A stretch of DNA of 54,729 nucleotides from a virus. Positions 7,606-14,902 of this stretch are shown here, piece by piece (within the stretch, counting starts at the first letter, position 1; each line of letters begins with the position of its first letter). The stretch lies in the IMG/VR virus record IMGVR_UViG_3300032093_000178, positions 1 to 54,729 of that record; one strand, written 5' to 3'. The notes beneath the pieces were generated by a model, which worked only from the letters and a program-made list of their open reading frames with translations, did no database searches and had not been told where the DNA came from. Both the position numbers and the translations under genes were made by a program.

Positions 7606-10020
7606 TTATCTTTGTCCGTAACTAAAATTGTTTCTTGTAGAATTTTCGGATACATTCGATATACCTGATGTAATCTTTATGCCATCCAAGAATGCACTTG
7701 CCTTAATTTTACCCGAACCCATATCTTCTCTTAACTTCTTCACTTCGTTTATTAAGATACTTACACCACTATTTGCATTCAATCCTCCGCCTTGCATTCC
7801 ATTTCCCACATTTGACATATTTGCCATTCTTGATGCTTCATTTAATTTTGAAATCGCATTTGGAGCAGCCACCAAATCATCGTTTGGAGATATTTGTACT
7901 AAACCACCTTCTTTTGTTGATATTTGAGTTCTACCATTTGCAGGAGATAATACATCCCCAGCATCGCTAACTTTTGCACTACCCATATATGCCATCAAAG
8001 AAGCTATACCAGCACCCGCTGCTATCAATCCCAATGGTCCTAATTTTGAATTACCAGCAAAAATGGATGCAATTGCTTCTTTCATTTTTAACAATGCTGT
8101 TTTTTTACTTAAAATATACATTGTTGTCAATCCACCAATAAGTGCAGGGAATAGACCTGGTATTGAATTTAATGCCCCAAATATCCCACCAAATACATTT
8201 CCTAAAGTAGTTACTATCGGTGCTAAAGCCTCCATTAATGGTAACAATCCTTCACCAACAGCTGCGACGATACCCTTAAATGAATTTTCCATTTGAGTTA
8301 TCTTATCAGCTATTTCTTCTTGTTTTGCTAATTCTTTTGTTTTTGCATTTAATTGGTCTTCACTCATATTGGTAATATCCAATCCAGCATCCATAGCTTT
8401 AGAAACTCTTTTTTGTTCCTCTTCGCTAAGATGTCCAAGCTTTTCTTGCATAAGAATTTGCTTAGTTAATTCCTCAACCGTTTTACCAGTAGCATCTGCT
8501 AACGCCTTTTTGGTAAACATATCTTGGTCAGCAAACTTACCACTTCTCTCAACTTGTCTTAATAATTCTTTTTGTGCATCAACATGTCTTCCGGCATATG
8601 CTAAAGCTCTGGCTTGTGATAAATTAAATTGTCCACCAACAAAAGTTGCTGCAACTAATTCCTTTTCAATACCAGTTTCAAAATCTAATAAACTTTCAGT
8701 TGTTTCTAATACATCTTTCAATGTAATACCCAATCTTCTAGCTTCAATGGCTTGTTTAGCAATAAGATTTACATCACCTTTAAAATATGTATATGTATCT
8801 GCTGCCGAGTCTGCTATATCTTTAAACACTTGCGATGGAGCAACACCAGCTAACTTAGCCATATCAGCTACTTGCTGTGAAACTCCTTGTGCAGTTTCGG
8901 CAGATAAGCCAGCCATACTTTGAAAAATCATATTAACGGCTGCCGCATCTTTTTGTGCAACTCCAAAGTTTTTGTTTAATACAGATACGTTGGCCGCTAC
9001 TGCTTTTGATACTGGAACTGTATCACCAAATTCACTTTTAAATGCCGCAATACTATCATATGCAACTCCAGCATCCACACCTAATTTAGCAAAATCAACT
9101 CCAATACTATGTGCATCTTTTTGAATTTGCTTTGTTTGAGAATTTGTTAAACCAGTTTCTTCTCTAAACTTCTTACTTGCTTCTTGTATTTCAGTAAACG
9201 ATGATAATGCGGCTGCAAATAATGCACCCATTATTACAATTGGACCCAATCCCGCTGCAATCCCTTTTATCATATCCTTTACAACAGTTAAAGCGGATTG
9301 TAATCCTTCCGGTAATTGCTGTACTAATCCATCCTGTTGCTTTTGTAATTCAACTAATCGTTCCGATTGTTTTATTAAATTTTCGTTTGATTGGAATATT
9401 TGTTCTGATAACTTTCTATCTTCCTCATTCATTCCTATAATAGATGCTTGAAATTCTTGTCTTCTTCTTTGTGCATCAGTTATACCAAACACATTTTCTC
9501 TTTCGGTTGCTAACCCTTCAGCCGCATCTACCTGTGTACTTCTTATACCTTCTAATGCTTTTCTTCTTTCCTGCAGCGATTCTAATTCGTCTCCGGATGC
9601 ATTTATTTCCTGCTTTTTAAGACTTAATATTCTAGCCGTTATTGCTGCAAATTGATTACCACCATTATTAGAATCTGTTAAAAGCTCTTTTACTTTTGGT
9701 GTCATTTTTGCAAATGATGATGCAAAATCATTTGAGGTTTCCCAAAAATCTTCTTGCTTTTCTGCCGCATCTGCCCAAAACTTTACATAATCGCTTGCTT
9801 TATCTTCAACCTCTTTTAAACTTTTTAATTGTTCGTCTAAATTTTTACCATGAGTTTTGTCTTCTTCATTTCTTTTTTTGAGACGCTTGATTTCTTCATG
9901 ACCAGCAACAGCCATTCTTTTATTTCGCTCTTCTATTCGCTGTTCAATCTGCTCTCGCTCTTTGAGTAATTGATTTTGTCTTTCTAGCTCTTGAGCGGAT
10001 AAACTTCTTACATCTGCCAT
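7606..10020 (-). CDS. Tail tape-measure protein
   Basis: 804 residues. Residues 1-245 are almost continuous charged helix with coiled-coil character, rich in E, K, Q and R. A hydrophobic segment follows at about 250-275 (I-A-A-G-L-G-P-I-V-I-M-G-A-L). A helical alanine-rich middle comes next, then two more hydrophobic stretches near 597-655 and 660-678. The C-terminus is flexible and rich in G, N and S. This is the usual composition of tape-measure proteins, which set tail length and leave the tail during DNA entry. At about 1.5 angstrom per residue it predicts a tail near 120 nm (inference). The gene sits downstream of sheath, tube and the tail chaperone pair, the standard order. Confidence 0.85.
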   Translation of the reverse strand: MADVRSLSAQELERQNQLLKEREQIEQRIEERNKRMAVAGHEEIKRLKKRNEEDKTHGKNLDEQLKSLKEVEDKASDYVKFWADAAEKQEDFWETSNDFASSFAKMTPKVKELLTDSNNGGNQFAAITARILSLKKQEINASGDELESLQERRKALEGIRSTQVDAAEGLATERENVFGITDAQRRRQEFQASIIGMNEEDRKLSEQIFQSNENLIKQSERLVELQKQQDGLVQQLPEGLQSALTVVKDMIKGIAAGLGPIVIMGALFAAALSSFTEIQEASKKFREETGLTNSQTKQIQKDAHSIGVDFAKLGVDAGVAYDSIAAFKSEFGDTVPVSKAVAANVSVLNKNFGVAQKDAAAVNMIFQSMAGLSAETAQGVSQQVADMAKLAGVAPSQVFKDIADSAADTYTYFKGDVNLIAKQAIEARRLGITLKDVLETTESLLDFETGIEKELVAATFVGGQFNLSQARALAYAGRHVDAQKELLRQVERSGKFADQDMFTKKALADATGKTVEELTKQILMQEKLGHLSEEEQKRVSKAMDAGLDITNMSEDQLNAKTKELAKQEEIADKITQMENSFKGIVAAVGEGLLPLMEALAPIVTTLGNVFGGIFGALNSIPGLFPALIGGLTTMYILSKKTALLKMKEAIASIFAGNSKLGPLGLIAAGAGIASLMAYMGSAKVSDAGDVLSPANGRTQISTKEGGLVQISPNDDLVAAPNAISKLNEASRMANMSNVGNGMQGGGLNANSGVSILINEVKKLREDMGSGKIKASAFLDGIKITSGISNVSENSTRNNFSYGQR

Positions 10021-10031
10021 TTACAAAAATT

Positions 10032-10265
10032 TTATTTTACGAACCCATGTTTTTGCAAATACTGATAAATATCCGGCTCATCTTTCTTTACTTTATCCAA
10101 ATAATCAGCGGCTTTATCGTGTATCTTTCTTAAATCAGATTGTAACTTTTGTAACACCGGGTCATTGTTTACAATGGTTTGAAGTTTTTCAGGTGTTTTG
10201 TTACTACGAAACAACCCCCAAAATTCCGATAGGTTGTTTTCTGATATTTTATATTTTTTTGCCAT
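10032..10265 (-). CDS. Small helical protein before the tape measure, 77 aa
   Basis: The protein is short and highly charged, probably all helical (K-I-S-E-N-N-L-S-E-F-W-G-L-F near the N-terminus, then repeated L-x-x-L and K/D residues). No known domain is recognised. It lies between the tail assembly chaperone pair and the tape-measure gene, only 11 bases before the latter, so it may be a tape-measure partner. It starts the transcription unit that follows the terminator at 10313-10345, and an ATATTTATA motif lies 27 bases before its start codon. Confidence 0.7.
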   Translation of the reverse strand: MAKKYKISENNLSEFWGLFRSNKTPEKLQTIVNNDPVLQKLQSDLRKIHDKAADYLDKVKKDEPDIYQYLQKHGFVK

Positions 10266-10292
10266 TTTATGTTTATTTACACTTATTCAAAC

Positions 10293-10301
10293 TATAAATA
10301 T
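10293..10301 (-). promoter_or_regulatory. ATATTTATA motif, candidate late promoter
   Basis: Exact copy of the 9-base motif, read on the minus strand, 27 bases before the start codon at 10265 and just after the terminator at 10313-10345. See the finding on this motif. Confidence 0.5.
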
Positions 10302-10312
10302 CTATTAAAAGA

Positions 10313-10345
10313 AAAAGTTAGGACTATCTTTTAATCCTAACTTTT
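10313..10345 (-). terminator. Intrinsic terminator after the tail chaperone pair
   Basis: On the minus strand, AAAAGTTAGGA pairs perfectly with TCCTAACTTTT around an 11-base loop (11 pairs), followed by TTTCTTTT. The stop codon TAG of the 55-residue gp51-like frame (10326-10324) lies in its loop next to the stem. Confidence 0.75.
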
Positions 10346-10491
10346 GAAGATGTATTACCTTTTTGAGCCTGTTTAACATCTTCTGCTTCTTTCTTTTTAG
10401 ATTCAACTAATTTTTCATAGTAAAACATCCTTAAATACGTTGGCATTTTGTATAGTTCCATGATTGTAAATCCGTTACTATATTCAACCAT
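10324..10491 (-). CDS. gp51: gp51-like tail/baseplate assembly protein, 55 aa (may be made by frameshift)
   Basis: A short frame between the gp26-like gene and its terminator. From the ATG at 10491 it encodes 55 residues: M-V-E-Y-S-N-G-F-T-I, then M-E-L-Y-K-M-P-T-Y-L-R-M-F-Y-Y-E-K-L, then a charged K/E-rich end. The 'MP.YLR.FY...L' core followed by a charged helix resembles T4 gp51 and the cyanophage proteins that follow gp26. The frame is open upstream without a stop into the last codons of the gp26-like gene, in the +1 (equal to -2) frame. It could therefore be a separate gene or the C-terminal extension of gp26 made by programmed frameshifting, as for tail assembly chaperones of many phages. 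Its stop lies inside the following terminator hairpin. Confidence 0.65.
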   Translation of the reverse strand: MVEYSNGFTIMELYKMPTYLRMFYYEKLVESKKKEAEDVKQAQKGNTSSKVRIKR

Positions 10492-10519
10492 TTCAAATAT
10501 TTGAGTATGTAGATGAACA

Positions 10520-11284
10520 CTATGATTCCTCGGAAGGCCAAAAAAACCCTACTCCAATTGGAATAGGCGCCTCCTCCACCTCACCATCTTCATGTGTATA
10601 TTTAAATACCATGTTCATATCAGGTGAAACTTTCTTAACATAATCTCTGAATGCTTTACTATCTCTAGCTAAAAATTCATTGTTGATAAATTTATTAATT
10701 CTACCAAGATCTGTATTACCATCAACCGATTTAATCATATATCTCAATCGTGTTGTAATTTCAAATGAAGTATCCTTATTTATTTTTTCTAATGCTTGGA
10801 TATCTTTATCAATTGCTCTTTCATCACCATGTGTAAGTAACTTAAATGTTAATTTATTTTTACCAACCGGTGTTTCAAATTGAAATTCATTAATATTTGC
10901 AATATCTGATACATCAATATCTTTTGTTCTAATTTCAGATAAATCTACAGTTGCTTCAATAGTTTTACCGAGTTTGTTAGAATAAAACGATATTTTGTAA
11001 TTTGGTCCATATCCCAAAAGTCTTGTTGCAAGAACAATTGCGTTTTTATCACCGATTAAGATATCATCAATATTAACATCATCTACTATAATTGATTCAA
11101 AAAGTTTATCTAAAACAATACCTTTTTTAATTAAGTTTGCAGATGAAAGAATATCCTCTTCCTTTGCCGTCATATACTTTATTGTAATATTACCAGAGGA
11201 TAATGGATTGTTTTTTGGGTAAAGTTTTCCTTTAGATGGAAGCTCAAGTACCTGTGTTGGAAAATCAAATTGCTTTTCACTCAT
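10520..11284 (-). CDS. gp26: gp26-like baseplate hub / tail assembly chaperone
   Basis: 254 residues. The N-terminus reads V-L-E-L-P-S-K-G-K-L-Y-P, then a short gap, then I-K-Y-M-T-A-K-E-E-D-I-L-S. This is the hallmark of the T4 gp26 baseplate family (PF12322, from memory). The middle has G-D-K-N-A-I-V-L-A-T-R-L-L-G-Y-G and K-L-T-F-K-L-L-T-H-G-D-E. The end is D-G-E-V-E-E-A-P-I-P-I-G-V-G-F-F-W-P-S-E-E-S. In T4-like phages gp26 and gp51 act with the hub and tape measure during assembly. The gene precedes the tape measure and ends over a T7 run and a second frame, the layout of frameshifted tail chaperones. A terminator lies upstream and an ATATTTATA-like motif 27 bases before the start. Confidence 0.8.
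   Translation of the reverse strand: MSEKQFDFPTQVLELPSKGKLYPKNNPLSSGNITIKYMTAKEEDILSSANLIKKGIVLDKLFESIIVDDVNIDDILIGDKNAIVLATRLLGYGPNYKISFYSNKLGKTIEATVDLSEIRTKDIDVSDIANINEFQFETPVGKNKLTFKLLTHGDERAIDKDIQALEKINKDTSFEITTRLRYMIKSVDGNTDLGRINKFINNEFLARDSKAFRDYVKKVSPDMNMVFKYTHEDGEVEEAPIPIGVGFFWPSEES
10540..10546 (-). other. T7 slippery run, candidate +1/-2 programmed frameshift site
   Basis: Near the end of the gp26-like gene the minus strand reads GGG-TTT-TTT-TGG. A tRNA-Phe in the P site on the second TTT can re-pair perfectly one base forward or two bases back. Either shift enters the frame GGC-CTT-CCG-AGG, which stays open to 10324 and carries the gp51-like sequence. The fusion would extend the chaperone by about 70 residues. 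The site is six codons upstream of the zero-frame stop. No downstream stimulatory structure was established. Confidence 0.5.
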
Positions 11285-11311
11285 AACTTTGTGTTTTATT
11301 TTGTTTGTATA

Positions 11312-11320
11312 TATAAATAC
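11312..11320 (-). promoter_or_regulatory. ATATTTATA-like motif (one mismatch), candidate late promoter
   Basis: Minus strand GTATTTATA: the 8-base core TATTTATA is exact and only the first base differs. It is 27 bases before the start codon of the gp26-like gene and follows the terminator at 11343-11374. Confidence 0.45.
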
Positions 11321-11342
11321 ATAAATTTAAAAAATTTGAAAT

Positions 11343-11374
11343 AAAAAAAGGGATACCTTTTGAGTATCCCTTTT
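11343..11374 (-). terminator. Intrinsic terminator after the tail tube gene
   Basis: On the minus strand AAAAGGGATAC pairs perfectly with GTATCCCTTTT (11 pairs, 7-base loop), and the T tract continues as TTT beyond the stem. It starts about 20 bases after the tube stop codon and should end the sheath-tube transcript or reduce read-through into the chaperone genes. Confidence 0.85.
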
Positions 11375-11393
11375 GTTATATCTAAATGTATTA

Positions 11394-11897
11394 TTAGTAC
11401 TCTAATATAGCGTAATCGTATGTAAGAGTTAATTCTATCGTTGCAGGTTCGTTTTCGCTTGAGAAATCAAGTTCACCAAACGCAGCTCTTGAAATGAATG
11501 CACCCATAATAGTCCATTTTTCAATCTTATCACCAACAGGTCCTAACATATAAAAGTTAAGATTTTTCTTATAGAATTCAGCGTATCCATCTCTACCGGT
11601 AATAGATTCATGAGATAAACGTACCCACTCCATTACATATTGTGCCGCTGATGGAACAATTGGGTCATAAAGTGTAATAGTTAAATCTTGCCACTCACCT
11701 TTACCTTTTAGTTTTCTATAAACGTTAATGTGGTCAATCTTTACAGTTTGAAACTGAATTTCTGGTCTATTTGCCGCCTTTACCATATATGCTGGAATGC
11801 CAGTATCTGCCATTTCCATATAGTAACGATTCTTCATCTTTGGCTCAAACTGAGCGAAAGTCATTTTATCATACGATAATATTAAATCATCTGCCAT
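11394..11897 (-). CDS. gp19: Tail tube protein (gp19-like)
   Basis: 167 residues, close to T4 gp19 (163). The N-terminal part contains F-E-P-K-M-K-N-R-Y-Y-M-E-M, a typical opening of gp19 relatives. It is followed by V-K-A-A-N-R-P-E-I and I-D-H-I-N-V-Y-R-K-L-K-G-K-G-E-W, then D-L-T-I-T-L-Y-D-P-I-V-P-S-A, and a C-terminal strand E-P-A-T-I-E-L-T-L-T-Y-D-Y-A. Stacked hexamers of this protein form the inner tube inside the sheath. It directly follows the sheath gene, has a strong AAAGGAAAG ribosome binding site, and is followed by an intrinsic terminator. Confidence 0.9.
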   Translation of the reverse strand: MADDLILSYDKMTFAQFEPKMKNRYYMEMADTGIPAYMVKAANRPEIQFQTVKIDHINVYRKLKGKGEWQDLTITLYDPIVPSAAQYVMEWVRLSHESITGRDGYAEFYKKNLNFYMLGPVGDKIEKWTIMGAFISRAAFGELDFSSENEPATIELTLTYDYAILEY

Positions 11898-11921
11898 TTT
11901 TCTTTCCTTTTAATTTATATT

Positions 11922-11930
11922 AATAAATAT
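11922..11930 (-). promoter_or_regulatory. ATATTTATA-like motif (one mismatch) before the tube gene
   Basis: Minus strand ATATTTATT, differing only in the last base, 24 bases before the tube start codon. It could add tube transcripts beyond those from the sheath promoter. As a one-mismatch copy in an AT-rich gap it is weaker evidence. Confidence 0.3.
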
Positions 11931-11951
11931 TCAATTTATTTCTTTCCCATA

Positions 11952-14288
11952 TTATGCTGAGAAACTTGCTCCAGTTGGTAAGATGTTGAAATCTATTACA
12001 ATAAATTCCGCTGTCTTTGTTGGTTGGAGGAAGATAGCTCCCGCTAATATGTTTCTATCAATTACATCTGGTGTATTATTTGTGTCATCCATTACAACGT
12101 TGAAAGCGTATAAGCCTTGTCTTTGTTGAATTGATTCCAAATAAGGAGTTACAGTATTGATAAATCTGCTTCTCGTTTCAGAAGTATTTTGTTCAAATAC
12201 TAAATATCTAGATGTAGATGCAATAAATTTCTTCACAGCAATCAATAATCTTCTTACGTTGATTCTATCTAATGCCGATGCTTTATCTTGCAATGTTTTT
12301 TGTCCGAATGCTACAATACCTTGACCAGGGAAAGAAGCGATTGGGTTTACTTTGTTCTCATATAGAGTATCTCTTTCAGCGTGTGTAAGTCTATTTAATA
12401 CACTCACAGCACCGATGATACCACCTCTATTTAAACCAGCAGGTGCAAACCATTCTGCCGATAATCTATCACTACTTGCAAATACTGCAGGTAATAATAC
12501 TGATGGTGGAACAGTTGTCATCTTATTGGTATTAACATCAATTGTTTTTAACCAAGGATAGTAACAAGCTGCGTAGTTTGAATCAACTGCGTTTGCTTGT
12601 TCAGTTGCAGTTGTAATGTCAGAATCGTAATCAGTAAAGTCAGCGATATAGAAACAATCTTGTCTATCTTCACACATATCGATAATTCTTTGTGTGATTG
12701 CTGGATGTAATTCTCTATTAATACCAGGTGCTGCCACTAAATTGATATCATATTCATCAGGGTTTGATAAAGCGTTGATTGCTTTAGTATATCCTACCGA
12801 ACCAGATGCGGTGGATGTTCCACAGTTAAATCCTTGATTGTTAGCCGCTCCCCATATATCAACATTATTTAAATCTTTATCACCAGCTTTAGCGATAGGA
12901 ATTGTTGGATTAACACCATCAAACCCTCCTTGGAATGCTACCAAGAATTGTCTTTTAACCATATCAACAGCGGCTGAACCGGTCATTTTATAAGTCAATT
13001 GAGAATCGAATGCAAATAGTGTGTTTGCACCAGTTGTTGCTCCGTCAGGAATTGGTTTTAAATATTGTTGGTTATCAATAACAACTCCAGTTGTTTCATA
13101 ATCAAATCCAGCAAAATAAAGTGGAGATGAAGATGTGTTATTAGCAGAACCGGTTTGGAAAACAACTGCTGGGATTAAACTATCACTTGCAGTAGTTTTA
13201 ATTGGTAATTCATATGCTTTGTGTCCAAATGGTGCTGCTGAAATTGGGAATGAACCTTCTTTAGCAACTTCAACTCTTATATGAAGTGATTTGTTTGAAT
13301 AATCACCGAATTCAGTAATTTTACCATTTGCATCAGTTTCAAAATATCTGTCACCGATTACTCTAGCAATATATCTAGGAGATGATGGGTCAAGGTTTAC
13401 ATTATTCCATGTTTCCATTACACTCTTTCTCTTATCGGTATCGCCATATGTTCTAAGCGTTACAGAGAATACAGCATAATCAGTTGAACCATCTTCACCA
13501 GCTGCTCTTACATTTGAAATTCCAATTTTATATTTTCTATTATAAAGATTACCATGTCCAATCGTATGGAAACGGAAAAGTTCATATCTTAAATCGTTGT
13601 TATCTTTTTGTGATAATATCCAAGGAGTAGTTGCTGTTGTTGCATCGTATGCAAAATCTTGTGTTGGTAATTGTACCACACTAATCACAACTCCTTGTGC
13701 ACCACCACCATCGGTATCGTACTCACTTGCTACATTTTCAAAATAAGTGTATGAATATGCATGTTTAGAACCAAATGGAGATTCACCAAATACATCTCTA
13801 ATATCATTTTGAGATGATGGTAATACAGATGCAGAAACCAAACCTATACCAGAACCAGAAAGTAAGAAAGAACCAGAGAATGCCGCTCTACCATCGCTAG
13901 TTAAAACCGATGATGGGAATCCTACTCCTTCATCACCAACTCTTGTTGAATGTAGAGTTGCAACGATTTTTTCTCCAAACGAACCAGATGCTTTAATTGC
14001 AATTGGTGCGGTTTGTAAATATCCACCGATTCCACCAACTCTTACGATTGTTGCTGAACCTGCTTCTCTTAAATAATTTTGTACTGCGTATTCAGTATAA
14101 TAGGTCCCATCAGGTGTTCCAAAAATAGTTTCAAACTCTGATTGAGTTCTTACTACAGTTGGTACATATACAGGTCCTTGTTTGAAAGGTCCTATAAATG
14201 CGCCACCAATTTCACCTACTCCCTGTGCTAAGAAGGACAGGTCATTTTCTCTTGTGAATACACCAGGTGATACAATTCTTTCTGCCAT
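11952..14288 (-). CDS. gp18: Tail sheath protein (gp18-like)
   Basis: 778 residues, somewhat longer than T4 gp18 (659). The N-terminus has V-S-P-G-V-F-T-R-E-N-D-L-S-F, the conserved sheath start. Residues about 25-60 carry G-A-F-I-G-P-F-K-Q-G-P and the F-E-T-I-F-G-T-P 'slot' motif. The C-terminal 250 residues hold the conserved sheath core: S-A-E-W-F-A-P-A-G-L-N-R-G, I-A-S-F-P-G-Q-G-I-V-A-F-G-Q-K-T-L, then I-N-V-R-R-L-L-I-A-V-K-K-F-I, and A-E-F-I-V-I-D-F near the end. A variable middle probably faces outward. The sheath contracts to drive the tube through the cell envelope. The gene begins a new unit after a terminator and an ATATTTATA motif, with GGAG 9-12 bases before the start. Confidence 0.95.
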   Translation of the reverse strand: MAERIVSPGVFTRENDLSFLAQGVGEIGGAFIGPFKQGPVYVPTVVRTQSEFETIFGTPDGTYYTEYAVQNYLREAGSATIVRVGGIGGYLQTAPIAIKASGSFGEKIVATLHSTRVGDEGVGFPSSVLTSDGRAAFSGSFLLSGSGIGLVSASVLPSSQNDIRDVFGESPFGSKHAYSYTYFENVASEYDTDGGGAQGVVISVVQLPTQDFAYDATTATTPWILSQKDNNDLRYELFRFHTIGHGNLYNRKYKIGISNVRAAGEDGSTDYAVFSVTLRTYGDTDKRKSVMETWNNVNLDPSSPRYIARVIGDRYFETDANGKITEFGDYSNKSLHIRVEVAKEGSFPISAAPFGHKAYELPIKTTASDSLIPAVVFQTGSANNTSSSPLYFAGFDYETTGVVIDNQQYLKPIPDGATTGANTLFAFDSQLTYKMTGSAAVDMVKRQFLVAFQGGFDGVNPTIPIAKAGDKDLNNVDIWGAANNQGFNCGTSTASGSVGYTKAINALSNPDEYDINLVAAPGINRELHPAITQRIIDMCEDRQDCFYIADFTDYDSDITTATEQANAVDSNYAACYYPWLKTIDVNTNKMTTVPPSVLLPAVFASSDRLSAEWFAPAGLNRGGIIGAVSVLNRLTHAERDTLYENKVNPIASFPGQGIVAFGQKTLQDKASALDRINVRRLLIAVKKFIASTSRYLVFEQNTSETRSRFINTVTPYLESIQQRQGLYAFNVVMDDTNNTPDVIDRNILAGAIFLQPTKTAEFIVIDFNILPTGASFSA

Positions 14289-14345
14289 TTTATTTCTCCG
14301 ATTTGATTTTGATTGTTGGTATTATTTTTTGTATAACAATACACA

Positions 14346-14354
14346 TATAAATAT
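14346..14354 (-). promoter_or_regulatory. ATATTTATA motif before the sheath gene
   Basis: Exact copy on the minus strand, starting eight bases after the terminator at 14362-14403 and 57 bases before the sheath start. It is the longest spacing of the set, leaving room for a leader of about 45 nt. Confidence 0.5.
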
Positions 14355-14361
14355 AATGAAA

Positions 14362-14403
14362 ATACCCAAAACACAATTTTATTAGTTAAAGTGTTTTGGG
14401 TAT
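14362..14403 (-). terminator. Intrinsic terminator before the sheath gene
   Basis: On the minus strand ATACCCAAAACAC pairs perfectly with GTGTTTTGGGTAT (13 pairs, 16-base loop), followed by TTTCATT. It closes the unit of the 3068-residue fibre and the 142-residue protein. The T tract is short, so termination may be partial. Confidence 0.75.
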
Positions 14404-14422
14404 ATACTATTTTTAAATTAAC

Positions 14423-14851
14423 CTATTGAGCTGCTTGAGATGCATATAATGCCTGACCGGATAATGGGTCTGGCGTTACTGAACCAGATAATGACCCGGT
14501 ATACCAAGGTAATTCGGTTTCTCCAACGATTTGTACAACATTTCGCTGACCATCTATATCTTTTTGGATTCTACCAATTATATGGTCCCAATAGTTTGTT
14601 GCAGTATTTGAACCACTAACGTGATTTTTTATCCATCCTAATACTTGCTCTTCTGTTAGTTCATTATATGATGTAAAAGTACTTACATTAACGTCAGATG
14701 CTTTAAATGGAGTTGCACCAGTAAATTTTCCACTATATCCATCATCATCAGTAACTACTACTTCCCAGTTAGTTCCAATGATAACTCCCTCTAGACCTTC
14801 ATGATTTTGTTTTCTTAGTCCTTTTAATGACCAACTTTGTGTATATGCCAT
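14423..14851 (-). CDS. Small virion protein between fibre and sheath genes, 142 aa
   Basis: The first 60 residues are beta-rich (S-W-S-L-K-G-L-R-K, G-T-N-W-E-V-V-V-T-D-D-D-G), followed by Y-N-E-L-T-E-E-Q-V-L-G-W-I-K, then a short helix pair, and a tail rich in G, S and A. The 'Y..LTEEQV.GW.K' stretch is common in a family of small proteins of T4-like marine phages whose role is not known to me. A tyrosine/tryptophan-containing C-terminus (L-P-W-Y-T-G-S-L-S-G-S) looks like a short adhesin tail. An ATATTTATA motif lies only 16 bases before the start, and no clear ribosome binding site is present. Confidence 0.7.
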   Translation of the reverse strand: MAYTQSWSLKGLRKQNHEGLEGVIIGTNWEVVVTDDDGYSGKFTGATPFKASDVNVSTFTSYNELTEEQVLGWIKNHVSGSNTATNYWDHIIGRIQKDIDGQRNVVQIVGETELPWYTGSLSGSVTPDPLSGQALYASQAAQ

Positions 14852-14867
14852 AGCTTACTATTTTATC

Positions 14868-14876
14868 TATAAATAT
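14868..14876 (-). promoter_or_regulatory. ATATTTATA motif before the 142-aa gene
   Basis: Exact copy on the minus strand, 16 bases before the start codon, the shortest spacing of the set. If it is a -10 type element the transcript would have almost no leader. Confidence 0.5.
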
Positions 14877-14902
14877 ATGTGTTTTTAAAAAAAGTAACCA
14901 AT

